Below, piece after piece: positions 1-8,495 of a stretch of 64,000 bases of DNA (position 1 is the stretch's first letter; each line of letters opens with the position of its first letter). This stretch comes from Prosthecobacter sp. (GTDB taxonomy: Bacteria; Verrucomicrobiota; Verrucomicrobiia; Verrucomicrobiales; Verrucomicrobiaceae): contig NZ_JAGRPF010000138.1 in the NCBI RefSeq assembly GCF_020439865.1, positions 36,660-100,659 on the forward strand. The letters run 5' to 3'. Both the position numbers and the translations under genes were made by a program. The notes beneath the pieces were generated by a model. That model was not told where the DNA came from and searched no databases. It was given only the letters and a program-made list of their open reading frames with translations.

Positions 1-780
1 CCGAGCGTTCTGCACCTGGCCGCGGAGTTTTTCGAGCTCGGCTTTAAAACCTGTGATCTCGGTCTGGGTCTGCCCGAGTTCCTTGCGACGAACATCAAGC
101 GTGGCGTCCAAGGAGCGGATCTCGTCCCGCCGTTTCTGCTCGACGGCGTTTTCGGCCCGCAGGGCATCACGCTGGCGGGTCAGCTTGTCCACCTCCTCAC
201 GCATCTCTGCGGCCTGTTTGGCAGCCGCGGGATCGGGCGCTGCAGAGGGCTTTGAAATGAACGAGACGGGGGGCGTGCCACCACTGGCCCTGGGTGAATC
301 GGCCGGGGAGCGCTGCACGACCGGCTTGGTGACCTCGATCTTGCCGGTTTCGGGGGTGTTCTTGGGAAGATCTTCCTTGTTCCGAGCCGGGATGCTCTCG
401 GTGTCGCCTTTCTTGCCGTCCTCACGGCTGGGCTGTCCTTTGGAGGTGGAAACGGACTTCGATCCGCCGTCGGAAGCGAGCCCCTTGGGCGCCCGCTCAC
501 GAAACCGGCTCTCCAACTGACCAAACATGATCCGATCACCACCTTTGACGCGAAACCGTTCGACCCGCCTGCCGTTGACAAAGGTGCCGTTGGACGACTT
601 CAGATCGACGACTTCATAACCACCATCCGGCTGGCGCACGAATTCGGCGTGAAAGCTGGAAATGAAGGTGTTGTCGATGACGATGTCATTGCTGGCTTCA
701 CGCCCGATCGTGAGCCGTTCTTCGAGGACATCGAAGACGAACTCATTTCCGTCGTTGAGATTGAAGGCCAGATACGGCAT
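1..780 (-). CDS. FHA-domain protein with coiled-coil tail (partial, runs off left edge)
   Basis: The frame is open from an ATG at 780 to base 1, so the C-terminus is missing. The first ~95 residues form a forkhead-associated domain: the GR of TIGREASNDIVI, the S..H of SSFHAEF and the NG of SSNGTFVNG are the conserved phosphothreonine-binding loop residues. A Ser/Pro/Lys-rich linker follows (about residues 95-190), then a charged Glu/Arg/Lys/Leu-rich stretch that looks like a coiled coil up to the window edge. FHA domains bind phosphothreonine peptides, so the protein probably acts as an adaptor in Ser/Thr kinase signalling; the partner is unknown. A second FHA protein lies nearby at 1768-2412. 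No signal peptide is visible. Confidence 0.85.
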   Translation of the reverse strand, partial: MPYLAFNLNDGNEFVFDVLEERLTIGREASNDIVIDNTFISSFHAEFVRQPDGGYEVVDLKSSNGTFVNGRRVERFRVKGGDRIMFGQLESRFRERAPKGLASDGGSKSVSTSKGQPSREDGKKGDTESIPARNKEDLPKNTPETGKIEVTKPVVQRSPADSPRASGGTPPVSFISKPSAAPDPAAAKQAAEMREEVDKLTRQRDALRAENAVEQKRRDEIRSLDATLDVRRKELGQTQTEITGFKAELEKLRGQVQNAR

Positions 781-934
781 GCCGGACGCGCAAAGAAGGC
801 TGGAGAGCCGAAAGATTAAGGGTGGAAAATCAGTGAATCAAACTTAATGAAATTGGTCGATGGGGAAGATGGGGGGCGGAACTATTGTTTCAAAAACAGT
901 TCGATTGCACAGTATCATTTAAGATTTCTAAAAT

Positions 935-1759
935 ATGAAAGCACGGCAAATCCTCAAGTTTTTCGGCCTCGCCGCCCTGGCATCGGGTTGTTTAAGCGGG
1001 TGTTCCGCGGCCCCAGCCCCTCCCAGCGGTGCTCAAACGCATCTGTCCTCCTCGCAAATGGACCGGGTCGGGAAACGCATCTGGCAAAACGAGTGCGGCG
1101 GCACCGTGGCAGGCCTGACGAGCTGGAATTCCGGTGAGGACTTCGCCTCCCTGGGAATCGGTCACTTCATCTGGTATCCCCAGGGACACCGCGGCCCCTT
1201 TGAGGAGAGCTTCCCGCCACTTATGGCTTTTCTCGAGTCGCGAGGCGTTCCGCCCCCCTCTTGGACGAAGGGTCCCTGCCCTTGGCCAACCAAAGGCGCC
1301 TTTGAAGCCGACCGGAACGGGCCGCGCCAACAGGAGCTTCGCGCCCTGCTCGGCAAAACAGTCCGCCAGCAGACGGAATTCATCATGGCCCGAATGGAAC
1401 GCGCCCTGCCGAAGATGCTGGCGTCCGCCCCGGCCGACAAACGGACCTGGGTTAGCCAGGTTTTTGGATCCCTGAAAACCACCCCTGAGGGCATTTTTTG
1501 CCTGATCGACTATGTGAACTTCAAAGGAGAAGGAACCAGCGCCAAGGAACGTTATCAGGGCGAAGGCTGGGGCCTGCTTCAGGTGCTGGAGGAGATGGGC
1601 AGGTCGCCCAGCAGCTACATCGCCTGGAACGTACAGTTTGGTGAAGCCGCCAAACGCGTCCTGAGCCGCCGGGTGGCGAACGCCCCGCCGGATCGCCGTG
1701 AGCAGCGCTGGCTGGCCGGCTGGCACAACCGTTGTGACGGCTACAAGCGCTCGCTCTGA
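935..1759 (+). CDS. Putative lipoprotein with lysozyme-like motif
   Basis: A 274-residue protein with an N-terminal export signal and a lipobox (LSGC, lipidated Cys about residue 23), so it is probably anchored in a membrane facing the periplasm. The mature part opens with a conserved-looking block, an N-E-C-G-G motif followed by GLTSWN and SLGIGHFIWYP. The Glu followed by GIGH recalls the catalytic Glu and GIGH loop of T4-type (GH24) lysozymes, which cleave peptidoglycan. That likeness is my inference from one motif; the rest of the chain is unfamiliar. It sits between two minus-strand FHA genes; its stop lies 8 bases from the convergent stop at 1768. It could also be a non-catalytic lipoprotein. 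Confidence 0.7.
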   Translation: MKARQILKFFGLAALASGCLSGCSAAPAPPSGAQTHLSSSQMDRVGKRIWQNECGGTVAGLTSWNSGEDFASLGIGHFIWYPQGHRGPFEESFPPLMAFLESRGVPPPSWTKGPCPWPTKGAFEADRNGPRQQELRALLGKTVRQQTEFIMARMERALPKMLASAPADKRTWVSQVFGSLKTTPEGIFCLIDYVNFKGEGTSAKERYQGEGWGLLQVLEEMGRSPSSYIAWNVQFGEAAKRVLSRRVANAPPDRREQRWLAGWHNRCDGYKRSL

Positions 1760-1767
1760 AGAGAGTC

Positions 1768-2412
1768 CTACTCTTCTTTGCGCTCAATTTTAATCTTCGG
1801 CATGGACCCAAAAAGCTTGTCCATGGTGTCCGAAACAATGTTGCCATTCATTTCCTTCGAGTGACGCATGGCCAGCCCCACCACGAAGGCGATCACAAAC
1901 AGGCCGGTGACGATGACGCTGGTCATGCAGCCACTTTCCGTCGTGTCAGGGTAGCTGCTCGCTGAAGACTTGCCATAAGCCCGGCGCACCGGGCTGAGTC
2001 CGCGTGCCGACGCCGCAGGCCTGGAGCCGGACGGCGGTGCGTCCCCCACACTGACGTCAGGTGGTGGAAGCGGCGCGGAAAGGCGCGGTGCAGGAACCGG
2101 CTTTTCTTCAAGGACGGCGGGGGCATCCCCCGCATAAAACACTGACTGCACATCTCCAAAGCCAACCCGGTCGCCGTCTTTGAGCAGCGCTTCCTCGATT
2201 TCGGCTCCATTCACCCGGGTGCCGTTGCTGGAGCCCAGATCCTGCACGTACACCCCGTCTTCAGTCTGTTTGATGATGGCATGCCGCCCTGATGAGGATG
2301 GGCAGGTCAGAACCACATTGCTTTCCGGGTGCCTGCCGATGGTGGTGACATCGTTTTCGAGGGTGTGGACGAGCGTTGTGCCGTCCTCCATGTAAAAAAC
2401 TACCGAAGCCAT
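1768..2412 (-). CDS. FHA-domain membrane protein
   Basis: A 214-residue protein. I place the start at the ATG at 2412 because the FHA fold begins directly there; the frame stays open upstream to 2589, but that extension is Arg-rich and unlike a domain. Residues 1-90 are an FHA domain (GR at 26-27, S..H at 41-44, SSNGTRVNG at 61-69). A Pro/Ser-rich linker of about 70 residues leads to one hydrophobic membrane segment (about 164-186), and the last 28 residues are charged. The topology suggests a cytoplasmic phosphothreonine-binding domain tethered to the inner membrane. It faces the small secreted protein at 2547 across a 134-base divergent promoter region. Confidence 0.85.
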   Translation of the reverse strand: MASVVFYMEDGTTLVHTLENDVTTIGRHPESNVVLTCPSSSGRHAIIKQTEDGVYVQDLGSSNGTRVNGAEIEEALLKDGDRVGFGDVQSVFYAGDAPAVLEEKPVPAPRLSAPLPPPDVSVGDAPPSGSRPAASARGLSPVRRAYGKSSASSYPDTTESGCMTSVIVTGLFVIAFVVGLAMRHSKEMNGNIVSDTMDKLFGSMPKIKIERKEE

Positions 2413-2546
2413 GAAATGCAGGGGGGGTGAGGGTGAATGTTCGTCGAATCCTGAACCAAGCACGAACCGTAGAACAGAAACTTGGGATTTTCCTGATGCA
2501 ACGGCTATGTTCACGTGTGAGAGTGAAATTCCTCGCCTTTCGTGCC

Positions 2547-3011
2547 ATGCACACTCCAGCCGCCCCATCCTCCTTCGTCTCGATCGCATTCTGTGCTTTG
2601 ATGCTGCTCACACCGTCGGTCTGGCTGCAGGCCGACGACCGAGAAGACGCTGAGAAAGCCGCCGGCGCCCTCGCCTACGATCAGGAAGCGGAGGGCTACA
2701 ACATCCGCGCCGAGATGACGACCCGAACTCTCGAGGCCAAGGTCGGCAAGGCCACCCGCATGCAACTCTACAAAGGAAACGAGTACTGCTTCTGCATCGC
2801 GGTGCCGAAAAAGTCGGGGGTCCACATCACCGGTGCCGTGCTTGATCTGGAAGGAAAGCCTGCGGGCGAGATCCTGCCCGTCCTCGACGGCTGGGGCTTC
2901 GTCCTGTTCTACAAGCCAAAGAAAACCGGCATGTACATGATCGCCGTTCATCAGACTGACGAAGGCAAGCGCAAGGATGTGCCTTGCGCGATGGCCACCG
3001 GCTACAAGTGA
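2547..3011 (+). CDS. Small secreted protein of unknown function
   Basis: A 154-residue protein. The ATG at 2547 is chosen because it begins a clean signal peptide (hydrophobic core SFVSIAFCALMLL, likely cleavage after VWLQA). In-frame starts at 2427 and 2496 would add an Arg-rich extension. The mature part (about 125 residues) begins acidic and then alternates polar and hydrophobic residues, as a small beta-rich domain would; it has several Cys residues (EYCFCI, VPCAM) that could pair. I do not recognise the family. Its stop directly abuts the stop of the convergent phosphoesterase gene at 3012 with no spacer. Confidence 0.7.
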   Translation: MHTPAAPSSFVSIAFCALMLLTPSVWLQADDREDAEKAAGALAYDQEAEGYNIRAEMTTRTLEAKVGKATRMQLYKGNEYCFCIAVPKKSGVHITGAVLDLEGKPAGEILPVLDGWGFVLFYKPKKTGMYMIAVHQTDEGKRKDVPCAMATGYK

Positions 3012-4019
3012 TCAGCCGAGGTCGAAGCTCCCGTCCTGCTTTTTGGTCACGGAGTGCAACACGGTGCCATCGGCGCTGTGATGAGTGAACGTGAGCGCAT
3101 CGGCTGTGATCTGCAGATGCGTGAAACCGTGCACGTCTTTTCCAAACGGCACCTTGTGCGTACCGCTGAGCTTGCGCGTGCTCGCACCGCCGCCGCCGGA
3201 AAGCAGATGGGTGGTGAAGCGTCCCTTCATCTCAAGATGCTGCAGGTCGTGATCGTGACCGCAGAGGTACGCATGGACTTTGTGCTCCTCGAAGAGTGGT
3301 TCCCATTGCTCCAGCAACGCCTTCGTGTCGCCATGAGAACCGTTCGAATAAAGAGGATGATGCCCCACCACGATCGTGAACGGCGCACGCGACGTCGCGA
3401 GTTCTGCCTTCAGCCAGGCGAGCTGTTCCTGTTCTTCCGCCGCGGTCATCGAACTACGCATCGTCTTTTTCTTCTTGTCCACACCGCCGGACACAGCGGG
3501 CAGATTGGTGTCCAGGCAAATGAACGTCACCAGCGGCTTGTCGGCCGGGCCGAGATCGAAGCGATACCATTTCGACGGCATCTTCCAGCGCACTCCCGGC
3601 TTCGCCGCATACGCGAGCTGCACCTTTTCACCGCCAGGATTGTCATGGTAGTCGTGATTCCCCAGCACGGCCCACATCGGCCCGCTGAAAACTTCCGCCG
3701 GATACATTTCCTCGATCCCCGCCTTCCAACGCGGCGAATCCGTGCTGAAGCCGCTCTTGTCGAGACTGTAGAAATTGTCGCCCAGCAGCAGCAAACCGGA
3801 CGTCTGAATTCCCTTGTCGATCACAAATTTCTTCATCGCCGCCGCCACCTTCTGCTGGTCGGCTGCACCCGTGCCAAAATCGCCGATCATCAGCAGATGC
3901 ATCGCTTCTTTTGCAACTTCAGCATTCGCGCAATCCGGGCGGATGTTCAAAGCCAGCGCAGCAGACGAGCAAAACAGCGTTTGGATGGCGCGGCGGCGGG
4001 TAAGCGGAACAGATTTCAT
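3012..4019 (-). CDS. Tat-exported metallophosphoesterase (acid phosphatase-like)
   Basis: A 335-residue calcineurin-like phosphoesterase. The N-terminus carries a twin-arginine-type signal (TRRRAIQTLFC and a hydrophobic stretch), implying export in folded form. All dimetal-site motifs are visible in order: GDFGTG, GDNFYS, GNHDYH, GHHPLYSNG and GHDHDLQ. The GDNFY and GHDHxLQ forms are typical of purple (tartrate-resistant type) acid phosphatases, so the enzyme probably hydrolyses phosphomonoesters outside the cytoplasm. Length fits the small, single-domain members of that group. The gene is monocistronic: convergent with the small secreted protein and divergent from the DinG-like helicase. Substrate is not predictable from sequence. 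Confidence 0.9.
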   Translation of the reverse strand: MKSVPLTRRRAIQTLFCSSAALALNIRPDCANAEVAKEAMHLLMIGDFGTGAADQQKVAAAMKKFVIDKGIQTSGLLLLGDNFYSLDKSGFSTDSPRWKAGIEEMYPAEVFSGPMWAVLGNHDYHDNPGGEKVQLAYAAKPGVRWKMPSKWYRFDLGPADKPLVTFICLDTNLPAVSGGVDKKKKTMRSSMTAAEEQEQLAWLKAELATSRAPFTIVVGHHPLYSNGSHGDTKALLEQWEPLFEEHKVHAYLCGHDHDLQHLEMKGRFTTHLLSGGGGASTRKLSGTHKVPFGKDVHGFTHLQITADALTFTHHSADGTVLHSVTKKQDGSFDLG

Positions 4020-4171
4020 CGTGGTGCCTCAAACGCGCAACCGTCACACCATCTCGCACTTGTTTGGCAGGCCGGAAGCCATGCGGGCAGCATGGCTTTC
4101 AATTCCAAACGAGCAAAACACACAAAAACCCCGTTGCCCTCCGCTCTTCGCTCGCTGCTATCCCGGCCCGC

Positions 4172-6187
4172 ATGTTTCACGTCGCTGAAGATCACGAAGA
4201 AGGGGTCACGGGCCGCATTTCACGGCCGCCGCTGGCGCCGCGCATGCACCATGCCTTCTCTCATGACGGAAAGCTCGCGGAGTCGCCGCAGTTCGAGTAC
4301 CGCCCGCAGCAGCAGCGCATGGCGGAGCTGGTCGGCGCGGCGCTTGATGGCAATCACGCGTTCGTCTGCGAAGCCGCGACGGGAGTTGGCAAATCGCTCG
4401 CCTACCTCGTGCCAGCCGTCACGTTTGCGCTGGAGCAAAAGCGCAAGGCCGTCATCTGCACGCACACGATCAATCTGCAGGAGCAGTTGATCACGAAGGA
4501 CATTCCCATCGTCAAACAGCTCGTCGGCCCCTTTCACGCGGAGATTCTCAAAGGACGCGGCAACTACATCTGCCCCACGCGTCTCAAACGCGCGCTCAAC
4601 GAATCCGGCGATCTTTTCTCAACCTCCGAAGCCGCCGAACTGAAGCTCCTGCTCGACTGGGTGGCGGAAACGGAGGACGGCACGCTCAGCGATCTCGACT
4701 TCACACCCAGCGCCCGCGTCTGGTCGCTCGTGTGCAGCGAGCCGCACGCCTGCACGCCGCGCCGCTGCCCGCCCGGCAGCCGCTGCTGGTATCAGGACGT
4801 GCGCCGCCGCATGGAGCAGGCGGATGTCGTCGTGCTGAATCACACGCTCTTCTTCACCCTGCTCGCCTCCGCCGACGAAACCACCGCCGAGGACTGCAAC
4901 TTCCTCTTCCCGCGGGACTTCGTCATTCTCGACGAGGCACACACCATCGAAAATGTCGCCGCGCGCGCCTTTGGCCTGCACATCAGCGAATCCAACATCA
5001 AGTTTGAACTGGGCCGGCTCTACAATCCCAAGACGCGCAAAGGATTCTTCCAGCTCGTCAGCGACAAAGACGGCATTCGCGAAGTACTGCAGACGCTCGA
5101 AAATGTGGACACCTTCTTCCGGGCCGTCGAGGCAGGCTGCAAATTCAACGCCCTCGGCCGTGAGTTCCGGGTGCGTGAGCCCAATCTCGTCGAAGACACG
5201 CTCGCCCTTCCTCTGCAGCGGCTTTCCCTGCGTGCGCAAAAAGCGGGCGATGCCGTGAACAAGGAAGGCACCAAGCTCGAACTCCTCGACCTTGCCAAAC
5301 GGCTCACTTCCATCCGCGTTGGCATCAAAGCATTCCTCGACCAGGAGAACGAGGACCACGTGCATTGGGTCGAACGCACCAACACGGAAAACCGCATCGT
5401 CTCCTTCCACACCGCACCCGTCGATGTCGCGCCGCGGCTGCGACAGATCTTTTTCGCCAGCGGCAAGGCCTGCGTCTTCACCAGCGCCACGCTCGGTGTC
5501 GGCCAAGACGAAGAATTAAATTACTTCCGCAACCGTGTCGGCGCGGAGGAAGCGCGCGCGGCCTGCATTGAGAGCCCGTTCGATTTCCAGAAGCAGATGA
5601 AACTGTATCTGTTGAAGAAGATGCCGCAGCCGTCCGAACCGGGCTACCTCGACCAGCTCGAACACTGGATCACGCATTTCATCGACCTCAGCATCGGCCG
5701 CGCCTTCATCCTCTTCACCAGCTACAGCCAGATGACTTCGCTGGCGGACAATCTCGAGGAGCACTGCAAAAAACGCGGCTGGCGCCTGCTTGTGCAGGGA
5801 CGTGGCATGCCACGGCATCAAATGCTTTCTGACTTCAAGAACGACACGCATAGCGTGCTCTGCGGAACTGACAGCTTCTGGACCGGGGTCGATGTGCCCG
5901 GAGACGCTCTCAGCAACGTCATCATCACGCGCCTGCCCTTCGCCGTGCCGGATCATCCGCTCACCGCCTCGCGCCTCGAGCATCTCACTGAGCAGGGTCT
6001 CAACGCCTTCACCGAATACAGCGTGCCCGAGGCCATTCTCAAACTCCGCCAAGGCGTCGGCCGACTCATCCGCACCGCCACCGACAAAGGCATCTGCGCC
6101 ATTCTCGACAACCGCATTCTCACGAAGCCATATGGTCGCGCGTTTCTGGCATCTTTGCCAGAGTGCCCGACGGAAGTATTGGGATGA
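4172..6187 (+). CDS. dinG: DinG/XPD-type ATP-dependent DNA helicase
   Basis: A 671-residue superfamily 2 helicase. Walker A is EAATGVGKSLAYL, the DEAH box is ILDEAHTIENVA, and the late motifs are TDSFWTGVDVPGD and LRQGVGRLIRT. Between Walker A and the DEAH box lie four cysteines (ICPTRLK, then HACTPRRCPPGSRCWY) placed like the 4Fe-4S ligands of XPD/DinG helicases, which unwind DNA 5'-3' and resolve R-loops or damaged forks. The start at 4172 is preferred because the frame upstream to 4064 looks non-coding; a Met at 4244 is another option. No LexA-type box was seen upstream, unlike E. coli dinG. Its stop abuts the stop of the convergent dehydrogenase. Confidence 0.9.
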   Translation: MFHVAEDHEEGVTGRISRPPLAPRMHHAFSHDGKLAESPQFEYRPQQQRMAELVGAALDGNHAFVCEAATGVGKSLAYLVPAVTFALEQKRKAVICTHTINLQEQLITKDIPIVKQLVGPFHAEILKGRGNYICPTRLKRALNESGDLFSTSEAAELKLLLDWVAETEDGTLSDLDFTPSARVWSLVCSEPHACTPRRCPPGSRCWYQDVRRRMEQADVVVLNHTLFFTLLASADETTAEDCNFLFPRDFVILDEAHTIENVAARAFGLHISESNIKFELGRLYNPKTRKGFFQLVSDKDGIREVLQTLENVDTFFRAVEAGCKFNALGREFRVREPNLVEDTLALPLQRLSLRAQKAGDAVNKEGTKLELLDLAKRLTSIRVGIKAFLDQENEDHVHWVERTNTENRIVSFHTAPVDVAPRLRQIFFASGKACVFTSATLGVGQDEELNYFRNRVGAEEARAACIESPFDFQKQMKLYLLKKMPQPSEPGYLDQLEHWITHFIDLSIGRAFILFTSYSQMTSLADNLEEHCKKRGWRLLVQGRGMPRHQMLSDFKNDTHSVLCGTDSFWTGVDVPGDALSNVIITRLPFAVPDHPLTASRLEHLTEQGLNAFTEYSVPEAILKLRQGVGRLIRTATDKGICAILDNRILTKPYGRAFLASLPECPTEVLG

Positions 6188-7459
6188 TCATGGGAACAGG
6201 CCGCGCATCTGCTTCGCCTCATGCACACGCTGGATGCCGAGGCTCAGCGCGGCGAAGCGCATGCCGACGTTGCGTCTGCGGCTGAAGTTCAGGGCCTCCA
6301 CAAAGGCTTTTTCGAGGATGCGGTAGAGCTTGCTCATCACCTCGCCCTCGTCCCAGAAGAAGCTTTGCAGATCCTGCACCCATTCGAAGTAGGAGACGAT
6401 GACGCCGCCGGCGTTGCAAAGAATGTCGGGGATCAGGAAGATCTCGGAACGCTGGGAAATGATGGCGTCCGCTTCCGGAGTGGTCGGACCGTTGGCGGCT
6501 TCAGCCAGGATGCGGCACTGAATCTTCGCGGCGTTCTCACCCGTGATCTGACGCTCCAGAGCGGCAGGCACTAGGATGTCGCAAGGCGTGATCAGCAATT
6601 GCTCGTTGGTGATGGGTTCCGCACCGTCGAAGCCCACGATGCTGCGTGTTTGAGCGACGTGCTCGTCGAGCTTCGCCAGGTCGATCCCGTTCGCATTGTG
6701 CAAACCACCATACGCGTCGCTCACGGCGATCACCTTGAGCCCCATGCGCGACAACGAAGCCGCCGCGACCGAGCCGACATTGCCGTAACCCTGCACCACG
6801 GCGGTCGCACCCTGTGCGGCGATGCCCACCGTGTCCATCGCACGCGAAATCAGGTAGGCCACACCGCGGCCGGTCGATTCACGACGTCCGAGCGATCCGC
6901 CGAGGCTCACTGGCTTGCCCGTCACGACTGCTGGAACACAGTGGCCTGTTTGAAGCGAATACGTGTCCATCATCCAAGCCATCGTCTGCTCATTCGTGCC
7001 CATGTCCGGCGCAGGAATGTCGATCTGCGGACCGATGAACGGAATCAGTTCCTGCGTGTAACGCCGCGTCACGCGCTCCAGTTCATTGAGCGAAAGTGCG
7101 CGCGGATCGCAGGTCACGCCGCCTTTGGCACCGCCATACGGCAGCCCTGTGAGCGCGCACTTCCAGCTCATCCACATCGCCAGTGCGGCCACCTCACCCA
7201 GCGTCACGTCCGGATGAAACCGGGTGCCGCCCTTCGTCGGCCCAAGCGTGAGATGATGCTGGACCCGATAGCCCATGAAAACCTTCGTGCAGTTGTCATC
7301 CATTCGCACCGGCATCGCCACGCTCACAGCGCGTTTGGGCATTTTAAGACGGTCTCGGGAACATTCCGGGATCTCCAAAAAATCGGCCACCAAATCAAAC
7401 TGCTGGCAGGCCATGCGAAAAATCGGAGAGTCATACACCTGGGGGATCATGTTGCTCAT
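6188..7459 (-). CDS. Glu/Leu/Phe/Val dehydrogenase (glutamate dehydrogenase family)
   Basis: A protein of about 423 residues that interconverts an amino acid and its 2-oxo acid with ammonia and NAD(P); glutamate is the likeliest substrate. The family signature is visible: GYRVQHHLTLGPTKGGTRFHP, the catalytic-lysine segment LPYGGAKGGVTCDP, the PAPDMGTNE loop, and the Rossmann motif QGYGNVGSVAA. Length and order match the usual GDH of about 420 residues. I prefer the Met at 7459; an in-frame start at 7510 adds 17 residues that do not resemble the family and would leave only 35 bases to the divergent deoC gene. Neither start has a strong ribosome site. Confidence 0.9.
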   Translation of the reverse strand: MSNMIPQVYDSPIFRMACQQFDLVADFLEIPECSRDRLKMPKRAVSVAMPVRMDDNCTKVFMGYRVQHHLTLGPTKGGTRFHPDVTLGEVAALAMWMSWKCALTGLPYGGAKGGVTCDPRALSLNELERVTRRYTQELIPFIGPQIDIPAPDMGTNEQTMAWMMDTYSLQTGHCVPAVVTGKPVSLGGSLGRRESTGRGVAYLISRAMDTVGIAAQGATAVVQGYGNVGSVAAASLSRMGLKVIAVSDAYGGLHNANGIDLAKLDEHVAQTRSIVGFDGAEPITNEQLLITPCDILVPAALERQITGENAAKIQCRILAEAANGPTTPEADAIISQRSEIFLIPDILCNAGGVIVSYFEWVQDLQSFFWDEGEVMSKLYRILEKAFVEALNFSRRRNVGMRFAALSLGIQRVHEAKQMRGLFP

Positions 7460-7545
7460 GGTGCCGGAGAATACGCACGCCGGAGATTCTGCGAGCACGG
7501 AATCTGTCATTGTCAGTCGGGCAGTCTCTCATGTAGAAGATCGCC

Positions 7546-8484
7546 ATGCCCGCAGTCAAAGCGCCCGCCAACCTCCGCCGATTGTTCGATGAAATCGGCA
7601 CCGTCGATTATGTCGGCATTGAGGAACGCGTGGCCAAATACACCACTCGCAGCATCAAAAAGAAGTCGAAGGTCTTCGGGCTGCGTCTTGCCGTTTCGAT
7701 GGTCGATTTAACGACGCTCGAAGGCAAGGACACACCCGGCAAGGTCGCCTCGCTCTGTCAGAAAGCGCTTTGCCCGCACGATCAGGGCGACATTCCGCAA
7801 ACCGCCGCGGTGTGCGTTTATCCCGCGATGGTGAAGCATGCGAAGAAGCATGTCGGCGGCACCCAAGTGAAAATTGCCTCCGTGGCGACCGCGTTTCCAA
7901 GCGGACAGGCTCCACTGAAAACGCGCCTCGCCGAAGTTCATGCTGCCGTGAACGATGGTGCCGACGAAATCGACATGGTGATCAATCGTGGCGCCTTTCT
8001 CAGCGGTGAATTCGGCCTCATGCAGGACGAAATCGCCGCCGTGGTCGAAGCCTGCGGCGAGGCGACGCTCAAGGTCATTCTCGAAGTCAGCGAACTCGAA
8101 ACCTACGACAACATCCGCGCCGCGAGCTTTCTGGCGATGCGTGTGATCCGCCCGAACGACTTCATCAAGACCAGCACCGGCAAAACGTCGTCGAACGCCA
8201 CGCTCGGCAACAACCAGGTCATGCTGGAAGCCATTCGCGATCATTTCCTCGCCACCGGCGTTCCCATCGCCATGAAACCAGCTGGTGGCATCCGCACAGC
8301 GAAGCAGGCGCTGCAATTTCTCATCGCCGTCAAAGAAACACTCGGCGACGAATGGCTGAACAACCGCCGCTACCGATTCGGCGCCTCCGCCCTGCTCAAC
8401 GACCTCGTCCGCCAGCTCGAAAAAGAACGCACCGGCGCCTACCAGGCCCCGTGGAACTTCAGCGAGGCGACCGAAGGCTATTAA
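7546..8484 (+). CDS. deoC: Deoxyribose-phosphate aldolase (long form)
   Basis: A 312-residue class I aldolase that splits 2-deoxyribose 5-phosphate into glyceraldehyde 3-phosphate and acetaldehyde, in deoxynucleoside catabolism. The Schiff-base lysine is K208 in FIKTSTGKTSSNAT; other DeoC motifs are CVYPAMV, GADEIDMVINRG, KVILEV and KPAGGIRT. The N-terminal extension (about 60 residues) makes it longer than the 220-260-residue forms. The downstream aldehyde dehydrogenase starts 11 bases after the stop, so the two are probably co-transcribed and the dehydrogenase could oxidise the acetaldehyde. A second, shorter deoC lies at 42475-43257. Confidence 0.93.
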   Translation: MPAVKAPANLRRLFDEIGTVDYVGIEERVAKYTTRSIKKKSKVFGLRLAVSMVDLTTLEGKDTPGKVASLCQKALCPHDQGDIPQTAAVCVYPAMVKHAKKHVGGTQVKIASVATAFPSGQAPLKTRLAEVHAAVNDGADEIDMVINRGAFLSGEFGLMQDEIAAVVEACGEATLKVILEVSELETYDNIRAASFLAMRVIRPNDFIKTSTGKTSSNATLGNNQVMLEAIRDHFLATGVPIAMKPAGGIRTAKQALQFLIAVKETLGDEWLNNRRYRFGASALLNDLVRQLEKERTGAYQAPWNFSEATEGY

Positions 8485-8495
8485 TTCACCCGGGT

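Noticed and set aside
4020..4171. LexA-type box before the dinG-like gene
   Set aside because: I looked for TGTTC-N4-GAACA because dinG is SOS-controlled in E. coli, and found none.
3054..4490. Long open frame on the plus strand opposite the metallophosphoesterase
   Set aside because: The product is Arg/His-rich with no domain and mirrors a gene whose catalytic motifs are all visible on the other strand; it is an antisense shadow of high-GC coding sequence.
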